DNA from: Nansenia antarctica
Lineage: Eukaryota > Chordata > Actinopteri > Argentiniformes > Microstomatidae
Reading direction: 5' to 3'
Length of the DNA: 64,000 bases
NCBI GenBank assembly: GCA_963989245.1
Contig: OZ022342.1
Coordinates: 13,943,995 to 14,007,994, forward strand
Positions 1 to 11,490 of the stretch are shown in pieces. The notes under the pieces are model-generated. The model saw nothing but the letters and a program-made list of their open reading frames with translations. It searched no databases and was not told the origin of the DNA. Position 1 is the first letter of the stretch. Each line of letters starts with the position of its first letter. The translations under genes and the position numbers were made by a program.

Positions 1-1660
1 CTCTGAACAGTCCCTCTGGAACAGCAGAGTTACGCCTTTCCTGAAGCGCTGATCCCTTACGCTGTAAATGATCACGTTACAGCAGCTGTTTCCAGTTAGA
101 TTCCAGAAGGCGAAAAATGAGAAGTTGCACCAGGTGTATCCCACCACACTGCCCAGTACAAACACAGCAATGGGAGAGAAGGAGGTGGTGAAGACAAACG
201 TCAGAATACCGATAGTCTTTGCAGCCTTGATGTCCGAGAAGGAGGGCCTGTGGGGGCAGCTAGACCCACCCCCTCCATCCAGGTTTCCCTCAGAGAGCCG
301 CTTGCGCTTGCGAGAGTAGCGGCGGATGCTGGAGAAGGAGAGGATGTTGACTGCTAGCGTGGCGCCCAGCAGTGTGAAGTCAAAGACAGGAAAGAGCAGA
401 AGGATGTGGGCATCAGGCAGGAGTTGGCCTCGTTCCAACAAGGGGGCATAGTTGCACATCCGGCTGCACTCGTTGTACTCCAGGGTGAAGTTGTTGCTGA
501 GAATGAGGGGGGCCAGGGCCAGGAGGAAACTGCCAGCCCAGGAGAGGAGGATGAGGAGCAGGGTGCGGCGGTGCGTCACTAGGGCGTCCTTGTGGAGGGG
601 CCGTAAGATGGCCACGCTGCGCTCGATAGTCATCAGGAAGATAGTGCTGATGGAGACAAAGGTGCAGCCTGCGAAGACTGGACCAATCAGCATGCAGGGT
701 TGCCATGGTCCGACAAGGCTCCCCACAGAGGGCGAGGAACTCCCTTCGTACCAAACTGGAGGGGCACTGGTCACCATCAGAGAGATCTCAGTGTAGACTG
801 AGAAGGGGACCACCAGCACACCAACCATCATGTCTGCTACGGCCAGAGACACTGTCAGTGGGAAATAATACATTCATAATAATATTAATAATATACCCAA
901 CCACTAACAGTCCTCAGATGTAAAAGCTTCTTCATGTACACTCAATTTAAAAAATGTAGGGTGTAATTGTGTAGAAATGGTTTTACGGCTTTTGTGGTTG
1001 TGCACAGGGAATCCTTGATTGTGTCAAAACAGCATGTTTGAGCGTTTTTGAGCCCCGGAAAAGCACTATATAAATATAATGAATTAGTATTATTAATTGA
1101 GATCAAATAGATTATTAATCTAATCTATTTGATTTACTATACTGTATGGATTGAACATTTAATACATTTGCTTGGAGGAAGCTTTTTAAAAAAAATATCA
1201 TTAATGAATATTACTATCTATATTTGTACACAAAAAGTCACTTTTGAATAGAATTCTCTTTCATATTGAAATCAAACGTGTTAGTAGAGAGCCGCTCTAC
1301 TAACTGAATTAGTGGGAGGCCGAATCTGTGTGTTTACGTACCTTTTAGGTATCCCTGTGGAGTGCGGGATTGTCGTGTTTGCATGAAGACTGTGAGCGTG
1401 ACCACATTGCCCACCACTATAGCGAAGGCCAGGCCGACCATTAAAACTACAGCCAGAGCGCGGTTCACCAGGCCACAGCAGCAGACGGTACAAAGGGGCG
1501 CCAGTGACTGTCCTGACCCTGGTCCTCTCCCTGGCCCACACAGGGCCGCTGCTGTCAGGTTGGGGCTCTCAGTGATGCCCACCGGCGCCCCCGTGCCCCA
1601 TGAAACACTTAAGTTGGCAAGATGAGCAGTCATGTTGGAGTCCCAGGACACACTGAACAT
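1..1660 (-). CDS. Atypical class A (rhodopsin-like) G-protein-coupled receptor, 5' part, two exons, partial
   Basis: Exon 1 runs 1660-1342 and exon 2 runs 851 to beyond position 1. The donor (GTACGT) and acceptor (CTGACAG) join in phase 1 to read GYLK-VSLAVADMMVG. Exon 1 encodes an extracellular N-terminus with N-glycosylation sequons (NMT, NLS, NLT) and TM1 (GNVV). Exon 2 stays open for 283 codons and encodes TM2 to TM7. It carries LAVAD in TM2, an extracellular-loop cysteine (QPCML), and ERS (TIERSVAILRPL) where DRY is expected. The third intracellular loop is basic (RKRKRL) and Gly/Ser rich. TM7 ends NVIIYSVRD in place of NPxxY, and TM6 has SFSP rather than CWxP. It should be a plasma-membrane receptor. 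The layout is biogenic-amine-like, but I do not recognise the subtype. The stop codon is outside the window. The intron holds a retroelement 3' tail (about 1030-1095). Confidence 0.8.
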
Positions 1661-3195
1661 CCAGAGGGGGGTAGGTGTCAGAACTCTAGGACAACCTGCC
1701 GCAAGAGCCTATGTGTTGGGCAGGGAGAAGCTCCTGTGAAGACATTGAGGGACAATATGTCAAACCATCAAACTTGTCTAAAGACAAACTACTCACACTG
1801 AAATTAGGTCTCAGGCCCACGGGATCAAACGATTGTCTAAGAATGGCCAAGGGAGAGCCACGGAGATGTCTTCCAGGCTAATAACGATAGGGTAGACCGT
1901 CTTTGATTCATAAGCTTTTATGTGATAGACTACCACCACAAGCCCCAACAATGTTTAGGATATTGGCTAAGACTGAACCGCAGGGCATGAGTACCAAATT
2001 TCATGACATTTGGTGAACCACATCAAGAGATTTTATAATGATGGCGCCCCCTTTTGGTTTATTTGCATGTGACTTTAGGAGTATGACCCCAGGTTCCTAA
2101 TGGACCTGTGTACAAAGTTTCATCATGATAGGATTCATTGTCCATTTATGTGAGAGGTCACAATTGATATTTGTGTGAGAGGCCACACCCCCAGACAATT
2201 AATTGGTTAATTGTAGCCATGTTGTTTGTTCAAATGGTAACCAAAATGGATCCTGTGAGCACCTCAGTCCATTGATGCTACAGTACAAACCAAGTTTGGT
2301 GCATAATGCATATAACTGTAAAAAACTTAGTGGTTTAGATGTTTTTCACAAAATTGAATGAATTAAATCCATCATGGCTGACCTTGAAGGTCCTGGTCTG
2401 TACCACATTTAGTTAGTCTATAGGATGTTGGAGAAATTTCACCATTTCAAAATTGTTTGAAAGCCTCACAGCTGACTAAATTCAAGCTAAAAACCTTGGC
2501 CTTTCAAACTTTCAATTACAGTATTCACTGAAGGAAGAAGCAATCCCTCTTTATAATTAATTAATACCCCCCAGCTCTACTGCTTCAGCTTCTCAGGGAT
2601 TCAGAAGGGTTCAATTAAATTCAGTAATGTAATTGGGGCACCCCTCATGGATGTGGGGAGAAGACCGTTCTCAAAGGACTTGAAACATCTCCAAAAGTGA
2701 AAGTAATTTGGACTGAAATGTTTTAGGAATATCTAAAGGGATAGAGACGGGGATCGATTGTTAGCCGGCCTCTCTAATCTCTAGGCTACCTGCTCACCCC
2801 ACATTACATTCAAGTGAATGCATTTTCCTGCATACTGAAAGATTCTATACCCTTCATGACTGTTGCTAATGTTAACAATGGGCCACACGTCATCGATGTA
2901 CACTAACATATGAACAGTAACTTAATAAATGCAATGTTGTTGCATCAAACAACATCTGCCAGCCCTGTTATTCACAGTCTCATTCACACTTCACTAATGG
3001 ACATCACATCCACAGCACTTCACTCAACCAACAGTCTTCCAAGCTCAGGAGAGCCAACAGCAAAGTATCAACACAAACGACACCCAGTGTAATGAGTCAG
3101 TGTGGCTATACTGTATCTGAATGTGTGTGAGAGAGCAAGGGAAACAGAGAGAAAAACACAGAGACTGTGTTATTGTGTCATATTAAAATAGCATA
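1661..3195. other. Non-coding region upstream of the GPCR
   Basis: This is the 5' flank of the receptor gene on minus. I see no convincing coding exon. The stretch about 2040-2480 has the texture of an old degenerate interspersed repeat, but I cannot classify it. Short ORFs such as 2910-3092 show no domain or codon signature. Confidence 0.4.
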
Positions 3196-4442
3196 CAGTG
3201 CATTCAGAAAGCATTTACAGTAGACCCCTTCACTTTATCCACATTTTGTTCTATTATAGCCTCAATTTAAAATTGATTAAATTAAAAGAATTTTCCATCA
3301 ATCCACACAAAATACACCAGAATGACAAAGTGAAACCACTTAGAAATGTCAGTAAATGTATTAAAATGTAAATACATAAATACCTCATGTACATAAGTAT
3401 TCAGACCCTTTGCAATGACACTCTTAAAATTAGATAAAATGCAAAAATGTCAACAAATCACTCAGTAAGTTGAATTGAGTCCATCTTAAAGCAAGGATAA
3501 TAGTTAATGTAATTTTGGAATCAACATCTTTGTTTTTATAGGGTCTCTGATTTGCATAGAAATCAATTACACACTGTGTGGATCAGGTTGTTTTGGATTA
3601 GATTCAACTTCATTGTCATCGCAGAGTACAAGTACAATACAACGAAATGCACTTTAGCATCCAACCAGAAGTGCAAATAGTGATATAATGAATGGTGATG
3701 CTTGAGAGTTACAAGTTGAATGGTGGAGGAAAAAGCACAGTCGATGGGACAACACCATCTCAGTCACTTTACACAATTGGTCTATAACCAAGTGGCCAAA
3801 AAGAATCCCTTAAAAAAATAATCTCTCTCATATCCATAATTGTGTTTGAATTCAAGCAAACAAAGATACAGCAAAGAAAGTGGCTGGAAATGTGTTTATT
3901 TGGTTTAACTACAAAGCATTAAGTTTAGAGCAAATCTAGGACCTGCAATGCAGTTTCTGCACCATCTCTCGTGTGATGAATAGTGGTAGCTGCATCAAGT
4001 TATGGGTATATTTGTCACTGGAAGGGACTGAGGAGTTTGTCAGGATCAAGACAAAATTAGTCTACACAGTGTGTAACTGATTTCTATGCAAATCCGAGAC
4101 CCTATAAAAACAGATATTCATTCTAAAATGACGTGAACTATTGTTCCTGCATTAAGATGGACTCAGTTCAACTTATTGAGTTGTTGATAACATCTTTGCA
4201 TTTTACCTGATTTTAAGAGTGTCATAGCAAAGGGTCTGAATACTTACGTACTTGGGGTATTTATTGTATTTACATTTTTATACATTTACAGACATTTAAA
4301 AAAACGTGTTTTCACTTTGTCATTCTGGGGTATTGTGTGTGGATTGATGGCAAATTATTTTAATTTAATCCATTTTAAATTGAGTCTATAACACCAAAAT
4401 GTGGAAAAAGTGAAGTGGTCTGAATACTTTTTGAATGCACTG
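3196..4442. mobile_element. Tc1/mariner-type non-autonomous foldback element
   Basis: The element starts CAGTGCATTCAGAAAG at 3196 and ends with the complementary ...GAATGCACTG at 4442, with TA directly outside each end (3194-3195 and 4443-4444). The two arms, about 3196-3582 and 4068-4442, are imperfect inverted copies. They include the paired blocks around 3540-3580 and 4070-4110 (TATAGGGTCTC and GAGACCCTATA). The end sequence followed by a CTTCACTTTxTCCACATTTTG motif is typical of Tc1-like elements of bony fish. No transposase is present. The loop (about 3590-3900) contains a retroelement tail (CATTGTCATCGCAGAGTACA). It is mobilised, if at all, by transposase from elsewhere. Confidence 0.75.
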
Positions 4443-4444
4443 TA

Positions 4445-5759
4445 TCTCTGCCTGTGGCAGTAATATCAGTATATCCAGATTCTCAAATCAGTGCTTACTA
4501 ACATCTTACCACAAATACAATCAAACCAATACAGCCCCAGGCAACACATATCGTGGTTAACGATAATCAGGTTAATATATATTGACCACATATTATACAG
4601 AATGCTTGAATGAAAGAAAATGTTTGGGGAACATCTCCACATTTTCTCTGCATCAGTTTTCCTTATTAGAGACAGAATACAATGTTCCACAAGTAGTTCA
4701 TACTGAATAAAAAACATAAAGCTGTACACAGAAAATATGCACAGAAATGTTCCAAATAATTCCAATAATATTTACCATCCAGTTGAACATATTTAAGCAC
4801 ACAGATGAATCTCACCTGCATTGCCACTGCTGTAATAAAATGTCCCCTCTTTGTGCCTGCGATGTGGTCAACGTTTATACTGTCCAATTGTTATTACTAT
4901 CCTTGTCTGAGTACAATCCAGATTATTGGAGATGAAAGCAGAGTGGAGACAAGTGGAGATGAAAGCAGAGCAGCCGTACTGGCATCAGACTAACTCTTGT
5001 GAGACACAGCAAATCATACAGCAACACAGAGAAATACATCCCCTGTGTAATGTCTCTCTGGCACCCAATACATGACTGAATTCACTACAGCCCTCTCTTT
5101 CTCTCACTCCCTTGCCCCCCCCCCCCCATCCCTCCCTTGCATTCGTTGTATGTCTCTCAACCACACTCCTCTCTTGCGTCCTCTCATGCTATATCAGTCT
5201 CTCTCCTCCTTGCTCTAGTTGTCTGAGTCTATTACATGAGCACACTCACTTTTTCACATGCACAGCTGCGCGCTTAAGTCCATAGCAGAATTGATCTCCT
5301 ACTGTCTCTCTCTCTCTCTCTCCTCCAAGCAGCTCATATGTTTTTTTTTACTGAACCTTTATTTAACCACGTTTGTTAGTTAATACATAAGGAATTCATA
5401 TTCATAATCATGACTTGGCAAGAGTGTAAATAAATAACGTCATCATCTAACAGCATCTACCACAAAGTAAACCAGAACAGCAAACACCAAAGTCAGCTCT
5501 ATCACGGTCAGTTGTGTATGTCATGCAGGCTTGTGCACAGGTAGGGATGAAAAGGGCTACTGCTCTGCCACTCCAAGTGTCCTCCTGGAGGGTGTTCTTT
5601 GATATATAAATGGTTGTCATTGCTGGATAGACCTATCACATCGACCCAAGTTATTCACATCGCATCACATAAGTCTGAGCGCAGCCCTGCTGTCATGCAT
5701 GAGAGACATTTTTCTCTACACATACACTATGCTGTACTATACTGTACACTATACTGTCC
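4445..5759. other. Intergenic DNA with low-complexity tracts
   Basis: Short ORFs at 4466-4993 overlap one another on both strands and resemble no domain. A poly-C run lies near 5117-5129, a (TC)n tract near 5303-5322, and an AACCTTTATTTAAC motif near 5352, which resembles common fish retroelement tails. I see no gene. Confidence 0.4.
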
Positions 5760-5765
5760 TGAATC

Positions 5766-6226
5766 TACGGTGGCCGACAAGGGCAAACGCGCTGCAAATA
5801 CCGGAAACGCGCTGCATATAGAGAAACGCGCTGCAAATAGAGAAACGCGCTGCATATAGCTCACAACACAACGGAAGTGTAGAAAAACGCTGCAAATAGA
5901 GAAACGCGCTGCATATAGCTCACAACACAACGGAAGTGTAGAAAAACGCTGCAATTCAGTTCACAACACAACGGAACTGTTCTCACAACGGAAGTGTTCT
6001 GGGGGGGAACGATAAGTGGAACGGACCGGAGACGTGTTTTTGAAGTTTTTTTTTCCGAAAAGCAGTTCTGAAGAGGTTGTGGAGTGAAGAGGCGACATAA
6101 AAGGTACATATTATATTTCTTATTTATGTCTGCAGATAACATGTGCTGTATTTCAAACCGAAGGGTTCATTCTATGCCCTACACCCTATGAAGGGTTCGT
6201 AGAAGCTTGTGCAGTGGAGGGATTCT
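5766..6226 (+). repeat. Left terminal inverted repeat of the integrase-type transposon
   Basis: The outer 190 bp is built from reiterated AACGCGCTGCA blocks alternating with CACAACGGAAGTGT blocks. This arrangement is expected of transposase-binding sites at transposon ends. The inner part contains a CATAAAAGG box near 6096, then a sequence (CATTCTATGCCCTACACC, about 6169) shared almost exactly with the right repeat. Confidence 0.85.
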
Positions 6227-6481
6227 TCAGCCTGGCTGGGGTTCCATACTATAATTGTGTGTGTGTTTGTGTTCTGGTACTGTATTTTCCCCATCTCTAC
6301 CGTAATAGGAATATGGATGAGGGAACACACACACACACACACACACACCCTGTGATGTTTTATTGATGAGTTTTAAAGGAAGGGATATGGGGATGAAGAA
6401 GGAATAGGTTTATTTTCCTCAAAACCTAGAATCTCATCTCTAGATTTATATTCTGGAGCAGCAGGAGTTTTTCTGCCGTCT

Positions 6482-7601
6482 ATGATGTTTACACCACGAC
6501 TTACACAAATTGCACAAAATGGAAACAGCTTAAGATCTTCACACACCGATGACTTTGCTGGGGCTGCCAGTCATAAGTATGGCTCCTCAACAGCAAACCA
6601 ACGAATCGAAAGCTGGTGGTCATACTTCCGCAAACAGAGGTGTCCTCAACTTTTAAAATATTTCTTACACCCCTAGTAGGGAACACAGTATATCTTAAAA
6701 TACCCATGGAATTTCATTCGTTCTGATTACTTGGTGGTACATCTAGTTGTTGGAGCATTGATTTCCATTCCACTGAACTGATCAGAAACACCTTAAAACA
6801 CAGAGGGACCCCTTCTATTTAGTAAATACCTTTTGTGGCACTGCAGGTTTTCTGTTGTTTGATGATCATTATGCTAATTCTCAATCCATTACATGGAAAT
6901 GCATCACCTACAACAAACTACATCTCTAATTTGAGTGTTTTTTCAGATCTCAATTCTGGATGGACCTCATGAATGACCTGAGGGAGAGAGATTTGTTCAG
7001 TGGCAGTCATGAGCACACATGCCTAGTGCGGTTTGTGTTCATGGGTGTGCTACAGCGGGACCTTGATGAATGCAGGGAAAAGTGGAACACACACACCATC
7101 AGACCTGTTCACCAGTCTCGTTGTCCATCTGGGAAACCAGATGTCATGTACAACCTGCCTCACAGGTTTGGTTCTATCAATTACAATTATTTTTTCATTC
7201 TTGTACTTCTACATTCACAATTCACATGTACTTCTAATTGTCTAAAATGCAATCAACTGTAGTTGCCTGTTGAGTAGCTTTCAATTGAAATACTTTTCTC
7301 TAAAAAATGATTATTTGATACAATGATACATTTATAACAAAATGTTTTAATGAAAACAGTACAGTTAGTGTGCCAGTTAACTGTTACCCACAGGTTTGGC
7401 AGAACTGACTGTGGGTTCAAAGTCCCACCACACGAACTAGGCCAGTTTGTTTCGGAGTCTACCTACAGTCCATGTGGAGATCAGCATCTCCAGGGACACT
7501 TTGAGAACCTGCAGAGAAGGCTTGGTCTGATGCAGGCCTTGACCTGGCAGTCTGGTGTACAGAACTATATCAGACTGAAGAACATGGCTGATATGTCATG
7601 A
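6482..7601 (+). pseudogene. Integrase catalytic-core transposase (rve/DDE type), 5'-truncated, three exons
   Basis: Recognisable exons are about 6482-6639, 6947-7165 and 7394-7601. Their GT-AG junctions restore one frame: FRKQR-SQFWMDL and NLPHR-FGRTDCGF. The first exon carries HTDDFAGAASHKYG followed by NQRIESWW. The Glu of that motif corresponds to the third acidic residue of the D,D-E integrase triad. The later exons carry the conserved GSHEH, FMGVLQRDLDE and W-NTH-IRP motifs typical of integrases in fish elements. The stop is TGA at 7599-7601. The upstream part with the two catalytic Asp residues is not visible and the start near 6482 looks degenerate, so I call it a remnant. Its product would cut and join the element's ends. 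Confidence 0.75.
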
Positions 7602-8251
7602 TATGTGAGTACACATTTCAAAGAACAAAGTTAACCCTTTAACTACTGAAATCTAGTTAAGCCAGTTTAGTTTACTGTAGTCCAAACCCTGGGGAATTTT
7701 GTATCCCAAAGTCCATGTTGTTCTGAAACTCATTGTAATTCATGGCCATCGGTATCTCTATTGTGTTGGCGCAGGTTCTGCTCATTGGGAAGCGTGATGT
7801 CCGCAGAAAAAGCAGTTTTGGGTGGTGGCTGGATCCCAGATGGAGGCAGTGCGTCGAGTCCTGTGGCGAACATGAGGATGTCCTGGAGGAAGATTCCTGT
7901 TTGTTTCTCTGAAAAAAGTAGATTTAGTTTAGTTGTAAAATATAATATTTCAATGGAACTGCCAGCAATAGAAGATGATATCAAGATGACATAATTAAAA
8001 GATCTGGGGACTGTTCAGGTCTTCTGCAGGGTATTAGTGCAGCAGATTAATGAAATAATCGTTCGCTTGGTGATACAAGCACCACATTTGGCACACAAGT
8101 GCTTTGGGACCTACTCTCTCAGAAAAGTACGGTTTCCACTTGAAAAAACAAAATGGCCACCATTTTTCAAGATGGCCGCCATTCGAAATGGATTCAAACA
8201 GCGTTTTTGACTGAATAATCCTATTTTGATGGCCTATACATTGAAATATAT

Positions 8252-8402
8252 TGTAGCGAACGGGAATCTTCTAGTGTAACTCGCCCCATGCGGGAGTCGA
8301 ACCCCGACCTCCCACATAACCGACGGCCGCGCTAACCATTAGACCAAGAGAGTTAACTCCCTTGGAGGAGCTGTTAACGGGGCCTCATGCAGGATCGTTA
8401 CA
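8252..8402 (-). mobile_element. 151-bp inverted-repeat element containing a tRNA-like sequence
   Basis: The ends TGTAGCGA and TCGTTACA are imperfect inverted copies and are bordered by ATAT on both sides (8248-8251 and 8403-8406). Read on minus, the core resembles a tRNA gene: GGTCTAATGGTTAGCGCGG (A-box region) followed by GGTCGGGGTTCGACTCCCGC (B box and T-arm). It sits in the non-coding left part of the nested element. It could be a SINE or a MITE that captured a tRNA; it is not a functional tRNA by sight, as the acceptor stem does not pair convincingly. Confidence 0.5.
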
Positions 8403-8881
8403 ATATGTTTTTGAGTGTGAGAAATCCAATTCTGCATTTAGAATATCAAAATGATTGAATATTATGGTGATAAAATGGGAATTAAACTAAAAACACTCTC
8501 TTGGTGTTGTTTCCGATACGCAAAATACGCATATTGCATTTAAGCAGTGCTACAATTTTATTTTATTTTATCATTTCAAAAAGGACACAAAATAACCAGA
8601 ATGATTGAGCAATTTCCTAAAAGATGCATTAAAGACATTAGTTTCACTTTTGGCTATTGGACCTGTAAGCTATTGTAGGTAAGGCCACGTAGAGGCTGTC
8701 TTTGTCTCCCCCAATGTTCTTTTGTTGTTGTATTTTGTATTATTTTTCTTTCTTTTTTTGTATTTTTTTTGTATTTTTATTTATACTGTAGTTAGCGGAA
8801 ACACAGAAAACATGTCCAAGCATAGGCTGCATTGTACAATTCTGAGCAAAACATGGCTGGCAATCATGGCTGTTTCTTCTT

Positions 8882-11490
8882 TTAGTCCTCACATTCACAG
8901 GCACACAACTGGGTACACTTCAGGCCAAATCGATAACATTTGCATCGTCCTCTGCATTCAGTCTTGCAGCCGCATTTCGTCAACTGCTCACACGTCTGAA
9001 CAATCGGTGGAAGGGTTGTCCAGACCACTTGCCAGACCTCACCATCTTTTTTCCAGCCCCAGTTGGCAGGGCTTTCAATTTGCATTTTGCACACTGTTGC
9101 CTGGCCCCATATGCAGGCAGCTTGGAAGGCAGACCGTTTCACATGCTGAACGAGGGATGCGCTTGTCGGTGGAATGGCATCATAAGACCTTTGCTTCCGC
9201 GCAAATAATTCTAGTCTTGCCTCATCAACCTTGCCTGTAGTGCTCTGCTTGTCATACATGGTGATGACAAACTTCTCAAGGATGTTGAGGTCTGCATCTT
9301 CTATGATAGGTGGGTACTGACTGAGCTTTTTGAAGACAGGGCTCACTTCAGGGCAAACCTCCCATGCTTGCCATGCCGTTTTTTTGCCTTTGCCACGAAA
9401 AGCTGACACAACATCACAGCCAGTGAAGGCAACCACTTAATGGACTGACCTTGGCCAAATTCTACCCAAAGCCTTACTAAGCCTGCATCCTGAAGAGTAG
9501 CAAAAACATTGACTGCAACAACAAGAATATCTGTGTCGCATGCCTTGATCAACACAGACTTCATCTGTTGCTTGGCTGCATGAAGAGTATGTATGAAGAT
9601 TCTGGAGTCAGCTTCCTCATGGTTACATGGACTAAAGCCTTCAAGGCTGATGGGCTTGTTTGATAGAGCCTGCTCCCCTTTGGTCACAACTATGACATTG
9701 TTGGGACACAGGGTCACTATCTTGTTGGCTAGGAACATGAAGAGCTCAGTCTTGTTGTTGCTGTCTCGCAGGAAGCTTTTCCAGTTGGGTGGCAGTTTGT
9801 TTTTGTCTGTCACTCTTCGTCGACCTCCCATACCTCTGTTTGACCTAGTTTCAGCCTTCAGGCTTGAAGTCCAGTAGACATAAAAAATGATATCTGTTCG
9901 CTCATACTTTGATGAGTGGGTCTGGATTTTTGGAACTACATCCTGGACAGCATATTCCTCAAAGGTCTTTGATGTCGTAGGAGACAATGAATGCACAAGA
10001 GAGGAACCATCAATGATAATGGCATCACATTCTGGTTGTTTGTCAGGAGGAGAAATGGTAGCTTCCAGAATTTTTGAAAGCTGAGACTTCTGGCCAGAGT
10101 GGAGTGTCACTCAGTGCAGCAGGGAAAGGTTGATTCTCATGCTTAAAGAACTCAAGCAGGTCACACTCTCGTAATTGGCACGATATAAAAAGCTGCGAGA
10201 ACAGACGACAGTCATCTTTGAGTAGCTGCTTCTTCATGTCACTGGAAGCTGCAGCTGCCTCTTGGCGAAAGAAGTCGGCTTTGTTCTTTTTAATGGGCTT
10301 ATAGAAGGAACCCTCATCCCCCAGACCATTGAAAAAGTCTCTGAAGGCAGCTTGACCTTTCTCAAAGTGAGTTCTTACAAGCTCAGCAGCACTGGGATGT
10401 GCGATGGTTTTTGTGTCCAATGTGAGCAGATCTTTGGACTCTTCCTGGAAAGGATTGCCCAGATCCTTCATCACGTCAAACAACTTTTGGACCTTGTCAG
10501 TGAAGGACTTCTGAGACTGACTGGTCTGCTCATGATGCCTGACATCTTTGTTTGCTTCTTTGACTTGAGATGCCAACTCATACTGGTTGACTAACTGGCT
10601 AACTTCTGGTCCAGACACCATCCACCGCCTCAGTGCAGATGGATCCTCTGTAAGGCCAATGGCACCACCATCACCTTTAACAACTGCATTGGCCTGCTCG
10701 TGAGCTTGGTCAATGGGTAAGCCTGAGAACTCCCTGTGAGTCTTGTGGACAAACTTTCCAAGCTGAAATTCATGGAAAACCTGAGGATGAGTTTGCTCCA
10801 AAGACGCCATGTCTCTGAGGTGGATGGGGAGCCATCGAGCATAGTTCACATTGTTGTTTGCAAAGAAGAATGGAATTAGAGCAGACAGTGCTTGACAATA
10901 CAAGTTGAAGTTAGCTTCTCTGAAAGATCTGACCAAAGAGAAAACCACCAATTCCATTGACAACACAAGCTCCCAGAATTGAAACTGGGGGCTCTCCTCC
11001 CTGCGTTTATCACACCAGTCACTGAAATTCAGGGCTCCTTCATTCTCCTCTGCACAATGGTACTCATATGCTTCCTTTCGGAGCATGTAGAGACAACATG
11101 CTGTAACTTGGTGCATTAGGCGTGTTCTTGTGACACTTGAGGCAGAAAGAAAGGAGTCAGCTTTTCCAGAAGAAGCTACCCCAGCCTCCACAAGAGCACC
11201 TGTCCACCCACTACTCTGAAGCAGGGTCCCCAGTGATCTGAATGCAGCCATCTCTATGTGGAGTCCACCAAACATTACAACAAATTTGTCCTCGCCATAG
11301 GCTACAGGTCAGGCCAGTGCCACTGGACTTGTTTGGCAAGAGCATAAATAGGCTGGTCTGCAGTTATCACGGGAACCTGGTTTGGGTTGAGGTGTGCAAT
11401 AGCATCCCTGACTTTGTTCATGGAATGCCTCACCGTGGCAACAGAATGTGCCTCATCACGAAGAAGGGGCAAGAGTGAGGTAATGCCCAC
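8882..11490 (-). pseudogene. FEN1/XPG-like nuclease-domain protein of the nested element, with frameshifts
   Basis: Four reading-frame blocks form one protein: 11490-11302 (LLPLLRDEAHSVATVRH, ADQPIYALAKQ), 11275-about 10100 (MFGGLHIEMAAF, NYARWLPIHLRDM, DQAHEQANAVVKGDGG, LRRWMVSGPEV), about 10105-9440 and 9436-8882. The third block has an acidic pattern resembling FEN1/XPG nucleases: IIIDGSSL, HEEADSRIF, KACDTDILV, with GCDV in the fourth. The C-terminus is cysteine rich (KCGCKTECRGRCKC). There are lesions at about 11297 (stop and frame change), about 10100 (frameshift) and about 9440 (deletion plus frame change just before GCD). Family members with this layout occur as uncharacterised proteins in fish and cnidarians (recollection). 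Enzymatic role is inference from the acidic motifs. Confidence 0.7.

Noticed and set aside
5727..6142. Minus-strand frames with repeated CVVSYMQRVSLF peptides
   Set aside because: They are translations of the transposon's inverted repeat; the same peptides appear from the other end at 13546-13955.
8722..9240. 172-codon plus-strand frame
   Set aside because: It is antisense to the conserved FEN1-like protein's C-terminal region and begins in a T-rich tract.
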